A stretch of DNA of 64,000 nucleotides, taken from NCBI GenBank assembly GCA_963921825.1, contig OY997593.1, positions 50,700,039 to 50,764,038 of the forward strand. Direction: 5' to 3'. Position numbers and translations under genes: made by a program. Shown piece after piece: positions 1 through 12,370 of this stretch. The stretch comes from Erodium maritimum (Eukaryota; Streptophyta; Magnoliopsida; Geraniales; Geraniaceae). Position 1 is the first letter of the stretch. Each line of letters opens with the position of its first letter. The notes under the pieces are model-generated. The model was not told the DNA's origin, ran no database searches, and saw only the letters and a list, made by a program, of their open reading frames with translations.

Positions 1-346
1 GGACATCCAATTTATAACATGCACAAAGCATTCAGCAAAGTCATAGCACACATCAAGTCATCGCAGCTATACACCTCGGGTCCGGTAAGTATAACATTAC
101 CACCCGGGCACGTCAACACTCAGCAATCAAATAACCCAATCAATGACACCAACCATAATGGTTCACTACAAGTACACGGTGCCTAGACCGGACATTTCAC
201 TAACCCGAGATTCTCTTTGTCTCGTTTCCACGCTTAGGACATTTCCGACTTGCGTAACCGACGCACCGAAACCTAATGGCTTAACTCTACCCACCTAATC
301 GACGTACGATCCGAAGTTTTTGAAAAACCTGGCTCTGATACCAAAT
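1..346 (-). mobile_element. Ty3/gypsy element A, 5' leader next to its LTR (partial)
   Basis: This is the non-coding leader of a minus-strand gypsy element whose body lies to the left of the window. The block matches, with divergence, the end of the window just before the second gypsy PBS (about 63370-63842): both run from a region of scattered CACAC-rich DNA into GACGTACG and then the primer-binding site. No coding sequence is seen here. Confidence 0.6.
331..343 (-). other. Primer-binding site of gypsy element A
   Basis: Read on the minus strand this is TGGTATCAGAGCC, the complement of the 3' end of plant initiator tRNA-Met, three bases from the LTR edge. It fixes the orientation: the LTR at 347 onward is the 5' LTR of a minus-strand element. 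Confidence 0.8.
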
Positions 347-967
347 TGTCACACCCCAAATCCGGTTTTAACCGGACTCGAGACGTGAACTAAGAACGAT
401 AATAAATAAAACTATTTTTAAAAGAAATAAGTTCTAAAATAATAATCCGAAACCAAAAAATCTGATAAAGCGAGTCAACAACTCGGAAATCCAGTAATAA
501 AAATGTTAAGTGCGAAATAGAAAGTACGTCTCTAGACTATACTGGCCTAAGACCCTCGCTAGCTCCCAAGCTCTGTGAATCCCGCTAGACCATATCCCGC
601 TCAAAACATGTAGCATATTAAAGTAGAGGGGTGAGCTTTCGCTCAGTAGCAAAAGCAGTTAAAGTGATGAGTATCCGCTCACCACCACGAGTAACCGTCC
701 AATTAGGGCATACTAGCAAGGCACAACACTAACGACGTCCACGGAAAACACATAACCACAAACATACTTGCATGACCAATATCACACTCGAATCACATCA
801 CTTATCCAATCATCAATCACACAACCCACAGTAAAACAACCACACGTCCCGTACAACAGTCCCCAACGTTACAGGCTTCCACAGCCCAACTCAACCATAT
901 CATACTGGACCACACAACATCGGTCTAGATATCTTCCCGGGCCACACAGCATCGGGGAATAACTCAC
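347..967 (-). mobile_element. Ty3/gypsy element A, 5' LTR (partial, interrupted)
   Basis: Starts TGTCACACCCCAAATCCGG, matching the LTR starts at 49254 and 63843 (TGTCACGCCCC). Further landmarks such as GTAACCGTCCAATTAGGGCA are shared with 49590-49615, but overall the two copies are clearly diverged. The LTR is broken at 967 by copia-1. Its remaining part is not found beyond the copia element, so a deletion probably removed it together with the end of the copia 3' LTR. Confidence 0.75.
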
Positions 968-2643
968 TGTTAGTCTTAGTGCCCGTAGTTCAATCCTAAA
1001 TGTCCAAATGTATATATCATCGTTAGCAATAAAATTAAAGCGGCTTTATATTACTTATGTGTTGGAGTAATATATCGATGTGTGATCTGATCTATGCCCA
1101 CCATGCGAATAGAACCATAGATCGAGATAGATCACACTCGATGGGTCCCTAGTCAACAAAGCTTCACTAGAAGCGACTAGTATGAAAGATGGCTCTTTAT
1201 GGCTTACGTTCTGTCAGTCATTGGAATGGGATTCTGGAGTCTGATCATAGATATCATGTGGGACATGATATTGGACGACTCGCCCTGAATATGTGCCATA
1301 GATTAAGACATGAACATATTCAGTGTTGTAGCTTGTCATGTATCCTTAGACCAAGGAGTCTTTGTGATCGCTATGTACTCAACAACTGAGTTTGACCTGA
1401 GCCTAACGTTTTCCGTAACAGGGCTTCCATAATGGCCGGGATTGGCTTGGGGAAGGGCTACATGAGTGACACGAAAGGCGGCTAAGGGATTTATCCCTCA
1501 TACTGAGGTATGGGAAAGATATCGATTCTCGGCCGCTTGATCGAGAGTGACTGAAAGAATAGCATGGCCATGCACATGATACTGGGTATCATATCTTCAG
1601 TCATCTCACATATCAAGGAACGATGATTGAGAATAATAAGGATGACGGCTCTATGCCTTATCTCAATCAGGATATCGGAGATAAAAGGATAATGACAAGG
1701 ACGACGGAAAGGTTAGAATCGACAGGGTCGATTCGTTATGTAGTGTCAAGCAATACTAAAGTCTTGTTAGTTGCCACTTAAATAGGATCAAGTAAAATGG
1801 GATTTTACGTTGATCTATTGACATGTATAAACCTAAGGGTCACACCGGAGGATGAAACTCATTAACACATTTGTGGAGAATGGCCAAAAGGGAGTTGTCT
1901 CGGGACATGACCAAAACTGGGTTTTGGGTCATGTGCCCGTAAGTGAATAGGACTTTACGGATCGAGACAAGGCTTGGAGTCTTGGGATTGATCGCGTCGG
2001 ATAATGTTGGACATTTCCGGTATGGAAGGCATGGAGGCGATGAGCGAATCACGGGACCTCGTTGGAAATGGCCACGGGTCATGTTCCAAGAGGCCCATAC
2101 AACCAAGGCCCATGAAACTAATTAATCAAGTCTTGATTAATTAGTACTAAGTAAGCAAGACAAGGATTAAGGTGTTGGTGATTCACCACCTAACCCAATC
2201 TTGTCTTGCCATACTTTGTCCTATTTACACCTTACTTGACACCATACTTGTCCCATGCCTTTATTTGGACAAGTATGGGTTTTGTTATGTTTAAGTCATC
2301 TTTTTTCAACATAACAAACACAAGACAAGAATAGGAAACACATTTTCTCTCCCTCTTCCATGGCCATTTCGGGTTTGGCTAGTTTCCACCTCCATTTTTG
2401 TGTTCTTGAGTCCTCAAAGAGAAGAACTACGTGGCTTTGATTCCCATGTGGATACGTAGGCGTCTTGGAGACTCAAGCCAATCATTCGTTAACCGGTGTT
2501 CTTGTTTTGATAAGAAATAGTGCTGAATTTTTCTCTTGTGAATCCATTCTTTGTTAGTTGTTTCATGGTTTAATCGTCTCTTGGTTTTCATTGATTTTCC
2601 GCTGCGAGTTGGTTCATCTCCAACCCTACCTCGAGACCCAACA
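968..2643 (+). repeat. copia-1 5' LTR
   Basis: Runs from TGTTAGTCTTAGTGCC to CGAGACCCAACA, about 1676 bp, with TG...CA ends. The start is set by the match to 7723 and by the PPT there; the end is set by the PBS one base further on. It matches both copia-2 LTRs on the opposite strand. Confidence 0.9.
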
Positions 2644-2644
2644 G

Positions 2645-2657
2645 TGGTATCAGAGCC
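2645..2657 (+). other. copia-1 primer-binding site
   Basis: TGGTATCAGAGCC, complementary to the 3' end of initiator tRNA-Met, one base after the LTR end. Confidence 0.88.
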
Positions 2658-4199
2658 GTGCTACCTTCGGGATTCACAAGACGGTGTTCAAAGTTTCGGT
2701 TTTGTTTGAAAGTTTCGTTTTTGGCATGTTGTTTTGCTAAATTGTTTGATAACATGTTTTAAATTCTTGTTTATGGATTTAATGCATGTAAAATGAATTT
2801 TTGAAAATTATTTCAAATCTGGAAATTTTGAAACAAATTTGATTTTTCGGGTCCCGGGAGCTGGACTCTCGGGGAGCCGAAACCGGGACCGAACGGGGCT
2901 TCGTTGGACGGAGCTAGGCCAAGCATGATCATTGGATGGTTGATATGCCAAGGCTAAACCGTTTTGTTAGTTATGACGAGTTTGGAACCGTCATGACGAA
3001 CTCGAAGATCAAATGTTCAAAAGTTTCATTTTTGAACGGTTTCGATAAACCGAGCATCAAAATTTTTCGAAACTTGGCTATTAATTAAAACCGGAAAATC
3101 ACATGATGTTTGATAACATGGTTGTTTGATAACACGATGTGCGATGTGATGTTGGCATGGTGTACATAATAGCCCCGAGCTCGATTTAATTATTTATCGC
3201 TTTTCACGGCCTGCGAGCCGTTAGAGTTAGCGTGTAATTATTCTTTCAAGGTGTGGTCGTCGAACCACTTGTTTGTAATATTTATTTATTCCCGACCTGC
3301 GAGTCGTGTATTAATTTTTAATTTTTTACTCAAGACGAAGAAAGGGCGAAAAAGTCATTTGGTGGCTTTTCGGGTGTTGGCATCGGCTTGGAGTCGGTGG
3401 AGCTTAAGAAGCTAGTGGGAGTTAGTTTAGGGGGCTATTATGTGCACATTTATCGCTTTATGCTTGGTTTAGTTTATGCATGATTAATTCTATGTGTTTT
3501 AGAATTGCATGATTAACTTTATTTACCGAGCATATCACATCACGTGCAAAGATAAAATTGGAATTTTAATCCTTGTATGTGAACCCTTAGAACCGTCATT
3601 GCATTGGATGTAGTTGACGGGTTCAAAGGAAGAATTACATTGGATGTAATTTGAGGCATCATTGCATTTGGAATGTAGTTGATGTGCTCATCGCATCTAG
3701 GATGTGCCAAAGTTTTGAACACAACTGGACAAGTAAAAGCGGGTCATGTCTGATACCTCCCAATCATCAACACCTTACTACCTCCCCGTCCTATGGGTGT
3801 CGTGCGCATTAGCGGAGCATCCATGGGGAAGCGGGGTAGTAGGTTTGGACGACATATGTGGGTGTCGTGCGCATTAGCGGAGCACCTACATAGTGACGAG
3901 CCATAGTTGAAAATTGGTGGACCCGACTACGATTCTCAGCCTAAGGTTAAGCTAGGGTAACAGATAGGGTAAGTCGTGTACATAAGTACATACCTTAGCC
4001 AAGAGTCACATTGGATGTGATTGGATGGAGTCCTACCTACATAGCTCGATTAAGTGGTGAGCATTAGTTCAGCTTAATCGAGTGAATCAAGGATCTTGGT
4101 TTCAGATTCTAAAGGTTTAGAATCGATTGTTGGTGTTTAAGCTTGATCTTCATAAAATTTATTCAGTTTACTGATTGAATTTTATCTATTGTAGATCAA
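2658..4199 (+). mobile_element. copia-1 untranslated leader
   Basis: About 1.5 kb without a convincing ORF between PBS and gag. It holds a near-exact repeat of the 24-base stretch starting GGGTGTCGTGCGCATTAGCG at about 3797 and 3860. The same leader is present in copia-2 (56570-58111, minus strand). Confidence 0.7.
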
Positions 4200-7100
4200 A
4201 TGGCAAATTCAGCGAACATTAATAGTTTGTCATTAAAAACCATTCTTGACAGGGTCAAGCTAAATGGGACAAACTATTTGGACTGGTACGGAATTTTGAG
4301 GATAGTCCTCAAGTCTGAACGCAAAGAATACGTCCTTGACAAGGCTGTCTCTAAGACCATATCAGAGTTACATGAAGTGTCATTAATTGCTGAGAAGAAT
4401 ATATCAGGGATCTGTGATCCAAGGATATTCTGATGGTCAACAAGGGAATTGGAAGTGGCAAGGGCGGGGCCCATGCGCACTTGGCAGGAAAGATGAGACA
4501 CCTGAGAATGTCTACTTCTACTGCCAATAGCCTGGTCATTGGAACCGGGATTACAGGAAGTTCACGGCTGATCTGAAAAAGGGCAGTGGGACTGCGCCTT
4601 CATCAAATAGCGTGGATGATCTGAAGAAGGGCAGTAGGACTGCGCCTTCATCAGGAAACCTGGATGATCTAAGGAAGGGCGGTGGGGCCGTGCTTTCATC
4701 CGGTATTAACTCTATAGAGCTACATCTCTCTACTTCCAAAGATTCATGGGTATTAGATACCAGGACTGAATCTCACATATGCACTTATATATGGTGGCTG
4801 AAAGTAGGAGAGGTTTGGAAAGCACGAAGTGGACCTCAGAGTAGTGGCAACTGCTGTAGGATCCATGAGTCTTGCTTTGCCAAGAGGCCTTGTCTTAGTA
4901 CTGTATAATGTATATTGCATACCTACTTTTATTAGAAATATTAAATTTGTATCCGTGTTTGACAAGGAAGGATATAATGTTAATATTGGAAATGGAGTTT
5001 TCAATGTTCTATGCAATGATATGTTTTATACCAGTACTGACTTGGTTGGAGGATTGTACATATTAGATATGGGTAAAAATGCCTCAAGTTCTATATATTC
5101 CGTTAATACCAAGAGGTCTAAATCCAACGATTTAAACCTAACTCTGTTAAGGCACTGTCATTTAGGTCACATAAACAAGAAGCACCTATCAACACTTCAG
5201 AAGTGCGGACTTTCAGGTTCATTCGAATTCCATTCGATCGATAGGTGCAAGGTTTGTTTGATGTGCAAAATGACTAAAGTGCCCTTTTATCGATCGCGAT
5301 GAAAGGGCGGGTGAATTATTGGGGCTGATACACTCGAATGTGTGTAGACCAATAAGTTCACTTGCCAGGAGGGGTTTTAGCTACTTTATCACATTTACTG
5401 ATGATTACAGTAAATATGGTTATGTCTATTCGCTAAGACATAAGTCTGAAGCTTTTGATAAATTCAAAGAGTTTAAGACTAAAGTAGAAAACCAGCTCGA
5501 CAAAGGTATTATGGCACTTCAATTGGATCGATGTGGAAAATACTTGACCACAGAGTTATTAGATCATCTAAAAGAGAATGGGATCCTTTTGGAATGGACT
5601 CCTCCTGGGACACTGTAGATGAAAGGTGTAGCCAAACGGAGAAATCGGACATTGTTAGACAATGGTCTGTTCCATTATTAGTTGGACTAATATCCCAATC
5701 TCTTTCTGGGATTATGCTCTAGAGACGACTGCATTCATAGTGAATCGGGCTTCGACGAAGGGTGTGGAAGGGACACCATTTTAAAATGATATGGGATGAT
5801 GCCCGCTTTGTCCTTCCTAAAGATTTGTGGTTGCGAGGCTTATGTGAAACATTTGGTTTCGACTAAGCTCGAACCAAGATCTGAGATATGCACCTTCGTG
5901 TGGTATCCCAAAGCAACGAGGGGATACTACTTCTACAATCCCAGTGAGAACATGGTGTTCGTCGCATGGGGTGGGGTCTTTATGGAAAAGGAGTTTTGTT
6001 TCCAAAGACGTCATTGGGAGGACTGTGCATCTCGAAGAAATTCAGGATGGTACAGATCTGTCTAAACCAATTGGCAACCCAGTAGAAAGGAGCCAGAGAT
6101 TGTCGTAGAGTAAGAACCAATTCCTGTTACAATTCCGGAAGGTCCAAGACGATTTGAAAGGATCAATCTTCCACCTCCAAGATATGGTATCCGGAGGTGA
6201 CAATGAAGTCATGGTGGATCACGATGATCCAGCCACCTTTCAGGAAGTCGTGGATGGGCCCAACTCCGAGTTATGGCTGGGAGCCATGAGGGAGGAAATG
6301 CAATCCATGTCGGAAAACCGAGTCTGGGAACCGGTTGATCCCATCAATGGTGTGAGGACCATCGGATGCAAATGGATCTTCAAGGTGAAGATGGACACGG
6401 ACGGCAACCCTCTGACCTACAAAGCTCAACTGGTGGCGAAAGGTTATATGCATGGATTGACTATGAGGAAACCTTCTCCTTAGTGGCTATGGTCAAAATC
6501 GATCCAAATTCTTCTTGACATAACTGCGTATCATAATTACGAGATATGGCAAGTGGATGTCAAAACCGCTTTCCTAAATGGAAATTTGACTGAGTACGTT
6601 TGTATGTCTCGGCCCAAAGGTTTTGACGATCCGAAGAATAAAGGATAGATTTATAAGTTGTTGAAATCCATCTATGGATTGAAACGAACTTCTCGGAGTT
6701 GGATCCTTCGTTTTGATGAAGCTGTAATTGGATTTGGCTTAATCAAGAACGAGGATGAATCTTGCGTTTATAAGAAGGCTAGTGGGAGCAAGATTACCTT
6801 TCTGGTTCTCATTGAAAACGACATCCCAACCTTGCACGAGACTAAAGCTTGGTTGAGGAAGTGTTTTTCAATAAAGGACTTAGGCGATGCTTCTTATATC
6901 TTAAGGATTAAGATATGTAGAGATCGCACCAAGAAGGTCTTGGATTTAAGTCAGGGAACCTATGTGAACAAGGCATTGAGTAAGTTCTTAATGCTCGATT
7001 CAAAGAAAGGACTCTTACCCACTAGTCATGGAATTCATCTCAGCAAGACTCAGTGTCCTAAGACACCTGATGAGCTGAAAAGGATGATGAGAATCCTATG

Positions 7101-7680
7101 CGCCTGGGGGCAGGATCGATCATATATGCCATGACATGTATGAGACCAGACGTCTCGTAAGCCTTATGTTGTACCAGTAGACATCATTCTAACCCGGGGG
7201 AAAGATGATGCTGAACTAGTCGTCGAAGGATGAGTAGACGCTAGTTTTCCAAGACAAATCCAGATGACTTTAGAAGTCAATCAGGATATGTGTTTACGCT
7301 GAATGACAGAGCTTTAGCTGGGAGAGCGTAAAGCAAGATATCATTGTCGAATCTACGATAGAGGCCAAGTACATGGATGCTGCAGAGGCAGCTAAGGAGG
7401 CTATGTGGATTTGGAAATTCATGGCAGGGCTGGGTGTAATTAAAAACCCATCCAGCCCGGTGAATCCATCTTGCGACAACACAAGGGCCATTGCGCAAGC
7501 TAAAAGCCTAGATCGTATAACAAATCCAAACATGTACTGCGGCGTATCCACCTCATCAGATAAATACTTAACTGGGGTGAAGTGAAGATAACCGATATTG
7601 CAACAGATGATAACATAGCCAACCCTTTGACTAAGGCAGTGTCACTGCCTGAACATGTTAGACATGTAAAGTCGATGGGG
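4200..7680 (+). pseudogene. copia-1 gag-pol, broken
   Basis: A gag start at 4200 (MANSANINSLSLKTILDRVK) runs only 77 codons and then shifts frame. The gag zinc knuckle near 4510-4555 has a stop (TAG) and lacks Cys ligands. The protease site near 4747-4765 reads DTR instead of DTG. The pre-integrase HHCC region and integrase core (about 5140-5620) read IHSNVCRP, so the first catalytic Asp is Asn (codon 5337-5339). RT (6154-7134) has the conserved QLVAKGY and VKTAFLNGN blocks, but the YVDD box is missing: FLVL runs straight into IENDIPTL at 6802-6822. An RNase H relic (AAEAAKEAMWIWKF) lies at 7373-7585. Extra stops, such as TAG at 6646, are private to this copy. It cannot encode active enzymes. 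Confidence 0.88.
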
Positions 7681-7710
7681 GACATATTGGACTTTAGATT
7701 GGAACTAGAG

Positions 7711-7722
7711 CAAGTGGGAGAT
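7711..7722 (+). other. copia-1 polypurine tract
   Basis: CAAGTGGGAGAT directly before the 3' LTR start TGTTAGTC at 7723; the primer site for plus-strand DNA synthesis. Confidence 0.8.
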
Positions 7723-8516
7723 TGTTAGTCTTAGTGCCCGTAGTTCAATCCTAAATGTCCAAATGTATATATCATCGTTAGCAATAAAATTAAAGCGGCT
7801 TTATATTACGTATGTGTTGGAGTAATATATCGATGTATGATCTGATCTATGCCCACCATGCGAATAGAACCATAGATCGAGATAGATCACACTCGATGGG
7901 TCCCTAGTCAACAAAGCTTCACTAGAAGCGACTAGTATGAAAGATGGCTCTTTATGGGTTACGTTCTGTCAGTCATTGGAATGGGATTCTGGAGTCTGAT
8001 CATAGATATCATGTGGGACATGATATTGGACGACCCGCCCTGAATATGTGTCATAGATTAAGTCATGAACATATTCAGTGTTGTAGCTTGTCATGTATCC
8101 TTAGACTAAGGAGTCTTTGTGATCACTATGTAGTCAACAACTGAGTTTGACCTGAGCCTAACGTTTTCCGTAACAGGGCTTCCATAATGGCCAGGATTGG
8201 CTTGGGGACGGGCTACATGAGTGACACGAAAGGCGGCTAAGGGATTTATCCCTCATACTGAGGTATGGGAAAGATATCGATTCTCGGCCGCTTGATCGAG
8301 AGTGACTGAAAGAATAGCATGGCCATGCACATGATACTGGGTATCATATCTTCAGTCATCTCACATATCAAGGAACGATGATTGAGAATAATAAGGATGA
8401 CGGCTCTATGCCTTATCTCAATCAGGATATCGGAGATAAAAGGATAATGACAGGGACGACGGAATGGTTAGAATCGACAAGGTCGATTCGTTATGTAGTG
8501 TCAAGCAATACTAAAG
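7723..8516 (+). repeat. copia-1 3' LTR, truncated
   Basis: Matches 968-1761 from TGTTAGTC to CAATACTAAAGT, then departs from the 5' LTR at about 8517. About 880 bp of the LTR are missing, as is the rest of the surrounding gypsy LTR, which suggests one deletion with its right end at or after 8517. Confidence 0.85.
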
Positions 8517-9049
8517 TATGTAGGAGGACACAACACAACACTTCCAAACAAACCAAGACAAACAATTGGCCAAATCAACATAAGCACAGTGGATTCAAAA
8601 CCAGAACACACAAAACGCAGCAGAGAAACTCACTGACCACAAGAAACTTAGTAGAGAAACACACAAACCATAGAAAATATGGAGAAATAAATGAAATCGG
8701 AAGTAAAAAATGAGAGAGGCAATCCAAAGGGTTCGACTTAGCGGATTTGAAGACAAAAATCAATGGACGTAGTAGTACAGATCGGTGGCGTAAGTTGTCC
8801 GGAACGGGCGGCGAGTGTAGGCGTGGTGACGCACGTGACGGAGTTGGTGACGTAGGCAGCAAGGTCGTTGGTAGCATGACGACGCTGAAGCCCTAAAGGC
8901 TCATTTTCAGTCTCTGAGACTCTTGACTATACATCATAAAATCACCTCAAAACTACTAACTCTCAATGGGTTCAAAACCCATTAAACAAATAACAAAAAA
9001 TAAATAAATCAAACCATAACCATCTTTCGACCCTCCTCCCTCACTGGAA
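8517..9049. other. Unassigned intergenic sequence
   Basis: A-rich non-coding DNA with a GC-richer patch at 8760-8900. The overlapping ORFs on both strands are low in complexity and show no recognisable domain. Nothing further is seen. Confidence 0.4.
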
Positions 9050-9336
9050 TCCTCATCAACATCTCATCCCTCCAGCTTCGACGTTGACTAAGCCTCTTAA
9101 TTGAATATCGACTGAAACTTGCAGTCGTAATTGAATATTTTCAACACCAACCAAACTTTTCTTAGTCGATAAATTTAGTCGCGTAAAATATTCAACATAG
9201 AATAAAAATCATTATTTGGTCAGCATTGAAAAAAATGGATTCAATAGCAACCAACCATGTGAGACCAACTGTTCGGTCGATCAGTTTCAACAACGACCTA
9301 ATATTTTGGTCGTTGATGTAAGCTTTTGGTGTAGTG
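9050..9336 (-). mobile_element. CACTA (En/Spm-like) transposon terminus, fragment
   Basis: Read from the minus strand the block starts at 9336 with CACTACACCAAAAGC, a typical CACTA end, followed by subterminal repeats that include the near-palindrome AACGACCTAATATTTTGGTC (starts at about 9294). Such AACGACC/GGTCGTT repeats are usual near CACTA ends. The opposite terminus was not found, so this is a fragment and the left limit is approximate. Confidence 0.55.
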
Positions 9337-9984
9337 ACCATTGATCCCGAACCTAACGACCTTTAATGAGGCTCAACCAAACCAGCGAGTATCCATTTTA
9401 CTACAACAAATAAAACCGTTTTGATGCTCAAGATCCCCAATTCGGTGGCCATGACAAAAATTGTGACTTGATGCTGCTCTTCCCATGGCTAAGTTCAAGA
9501 AAGGTTATCTTGTCGGAAAAGTGAGATAGGACGAGCGGTTGTTGAGAAAGAGGGCATGAAGGTGTAGGTGTAGGAGGAGGAAGAGGATAATGCACGGTGG
9601 TGTGAGGCTTTACTGAAAAATGGAAGAGAGAATTAGAGTTTAATGTGATAAAGGGTAATCAAACTATTAATGATTTTTATTTTAAAATAATACATTTATT
9701 TACATATTAATTAATTCTATTAAATTAATTATTATTTTTACATATTAATGAATTTTATTGAAAAAAGTTATGTTCAATTTTTTTTTTACATGTTAATGAA
9801 TTTTAATAAAAAAAATTAACTTTTTTTAGGATTGAGGTGAAGTTTGGAGAAAGTTTAGGGTTAGGATTTGGTTGGACTTATGATTGGTGTAGTTATAGGG
9901 TTTTAATGAAAGGGTAATTTCACCATTTAAAAAAAATAGATAAATAAAGTTCATAAATTTCATAGTAAAGTGGGCAGTGTTATT
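9337..9984. other. AT-rich intergenic sequence
   Basis: No ORF or repeat structure is recognised. Runs of T and A at 9690-9830 are low complexity. Confidence 0.4.
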
Positions 9985-10584
9985 TTTTTTTTGATCAGCA
10001 AGTTTTTTTTTATAAAAATCATATTGCTACAAAGTGTAGCCGCAGGACAAGGGCAAGCCCTTAAGAACCATTACAAACAAGAGGCTCAGCCTCAAACCGA
10101 AACAAATGATGGGTCTAACACTTCATATACCCAGATTTTCATCCATTAAGCAAACAGAACAGGTCTAAAAAACCTGAAACAACTATTAGAAAACCAAACA
10201 ATAACAAAGGGACAAGCCCAACCAAGGTCCAATCACTGGCACAAATAAACTAAACAACAACATACACCCGGGCGAGTGTAGACAGCTAAGTAGCCAACCC
10301 CTCCACGAGCCCCACGAGCACCAATGCTGAAACGGAAGACCAAAGGACCACCTTGGGGCACCCTGCAACGAACATGTCCGGCCACCACCGACCAGACAAA
10401 GGCACCACAGAAGAAGCAGAGTGAAGGAAGTACAACTTTAATCCTAGCACAACACTCCCACCGACCCAAACCGCCGCACCCACAACCAACCAGCTCCACC
10501 CCAAATAGCCGAGGCCAAGAATAAGCACGCAAAATACCAACCTTCCTCCACTCAATTACACCAACCAATACCCAGAACCCATAG
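9985..10584 (-). mobile_element. LINE-like retroposon, 3' part (minus strand)
   Basis: On the minus strand the block ends in CTTGCTGATCAAAAAAAAAA (poly-T at about 9982-9994 on the plus strand), a form common at the 3' ends of plant LINEs. The body resembles 48876-49253 in style, including phrases such as CATCATTAAGC or CATCCATTAAGC. It is interrupted at 10580-10584 by the solo LTR; the other half probably continues at 14022-15150. No reverse transcriptase is present, so it is truncated, internally deleted or non-autonomous. Confidence 0.5.
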
Positions 10585-11234
10585 TGTCACGCCCCAATTT
10601 CAGTAAACCGAACTCGGGACGCGAACATTTAAAATAATAAAACATTTCGAAACCATTTTCATAGATCACTTTAAAATCACCATTTGTTCAACAAAATAGT
10701 AATATTTACAACTTAAAATACGTCCCAACAAGTGGACAAAAGTATGGTATCCGTCGCTAGACTCAAAATAAAACCCAGAAACCCGCTCTTAGCTCTTCAA
10801 GCTTCAGAAGCTCCACTAGTCCCACCTGCGACCGGTACCTGTAGGAAAAGCAGCTAGGGGTGAGCGTTCGCTCACCACCACGGATAACAGACTGACTACG
10901 ACATAATTAGCAGACAATGCCGGTAACACCAACAACACACTCAACACCGGGGAACACTATCCCCAACCCAAATACTCCGACTAACACGCACACTGTTACC
11001 TTCCTTGACCAACTCAACACTCTGACACGTAAAGTAGACCCGACACAACGATCACGACCTCTTCCAAGGACTCAAGGACCACCACGCAAAACCCAATATC
11101 ACAAAGGATCGTACACCAAACAAGATCACGAAGGATCGCACACCAAGCAAGATCACAAAGGATCGCATACCAGCTGCCCAGTAACCTCCCTCACCAGACT
11201 CAACCTCAAACTCGTAAAGTAAACCCGACACAAC

Positions 11235-11490
11235 CATTGATGACCTCCTCCAAAGACACGAACACGGATCAGGCTAGCCAAAGAATGCTTAGAACCTGCC
11301 GAGACTCGCACACGGATCAGGCCAACCAAAGAATGCTCGTAACCTGCCGAGACCCGGTCACGGATCAGGCTAGCCAAAGAATGCTCATAACCTTTCGGGA
11401 TCCGGACACGGAACAGGCTAGCCAAAGAATGCTCATAACCTGTCGAGACTCGAGTTTGGTCATGACAGCCAAAGAATGCTCGTAACCTGC
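11235..11490. repeat. Minisatellite 1 in the solo LTR
   Basis: About five copies of a unit of roughly 48 bp, each with a form of CACGGATCAGGCTAGCCAAA followed by GAATGCTCATAACCTG and a GAGACTCG-like end. Copies differ at a few sites. Confidence 0.85.
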
Positions 11491-11594
11491 CAAAATCCAC
11501 ACCACTTCCCGACACACAGTCGGGTCACTAACCTCGGGCAAACACAATCACAATCACAAGCAAAGTTCAATAAACATCAACAACACAGGTTCAA

Positions 11595-12165
11595 CACTCC
11601 ACGGGCACTCATGGCCACCCAAGACACCAACAGTAAAACACGGACTCAACAACCACACGGGCACTCACGGCCTCCCAAGACACACCAACCATAACTCACG
11701 GGCTCAACAACCCCACGGGCACTCACGGCCACTCAAAACCACCAACAGTAACTCATGGGCTCAACAACCCCCCACAGGCACTTACGGCCACTCAAAACCA
11801 CCAACAGTAACTCACGGGCTCAACAACCCTCCACGGGCACTTACGGCCACTCAAAACCACCAACAGTAACTCACGGGCTCAACAACCCCCCACGGGCACT
11901 TACGGCCACTCAAACCACCAACAGTAACTCACGGACTCAACAACCCACATGCACTCACGACCTCCCAAGACACACCAACAGTAAAGACACGGGTTCAACA
12001 ACCCCACGGGCACTCATGGCCACCCAAGACTCCAACAGTAAAGACACGGGTTCAACAACCCTACGGGCACTCATGGCCATCCAAAACACCAAAGGTAAAT
12101 ATACGGGTTCGACAACCCCACGGGCACGCATGGTCACCCAAAACACAAATAATAACACGGGCTCT
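11595..12165. repeat. Minisatellite 2 in the solo LTR
   Basis: About ten degenerate copies of a unit of roughly 55-60 bp containing CCACGGGCACTCATGGCCAC, then CCAAGACACCAACAGTAA and GGGTTCAACAACC. The open frames across it (for example 11755-12210) exist because the unit lacks stops and are not taken as genes. Confidence 0.85.
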
Positions 12166-12184
12166 CATGGCCACCCAAGACACC

Positions 12185-12370
12185 AAATAAACAATCAACC
12201 TCCGGCATAATCAATGCCTCCAACAGTCCTAATATCAACAGTTTCTCAATCAACCTCCGGGCATGGTCATATGCCTCCAGTACTCCTAATATCGATAAGT
12301 TCACAATCAACCTCCGGGCATGGTCATATGCCTCCAGTAATTCTAGTATCGCTAAGTTCACTGCTCCTAC
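12185..12370. repeat. Minisatellite 3 in the solo LTR
   Basis: Three copies of a unit of about 56 bp containing CAATCAACCTCCGGGCATGG and TCATATGCCTCCAGTA; the first copy has small deletions. Confidence 0.8.

Larger units (their letters stand above)
968..8516 (+). mobile_element. Ty1/copia retrotransposon copia-1 (decayed, 3' LTR truncated)
   Basis: A copia element with 5' LTR (968-2643), tRNA-Met PBS (2645-2657), long leader, broken gag-pol (4200-7680), polypurine tract (7711-7722) and a truncated 3' LTR (7723-8516). It is inserted in gypsy LTR A. It is the same family as copia-2 at 51164-59813 on the other strand. The domain order protease, integrase, RT, RNase H is that of Ty1/copia; the exact plant lineage (Tork or TAR-like) is a guess. 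The LTR parts that can be compared differ at roughly 14 sites in about 790 bp by eye, so this copy is older than copia-2. The target duplication cannot be checked because the right end is missing; the 5 bp on the left are CTCAC. Confidence 0.88.

Noticed and set aside
11755-12210. 151-codon frame
   Set aside because: It runs through a minisatellite in the solo LTR; it is open only because the repeat unit lacks stops.
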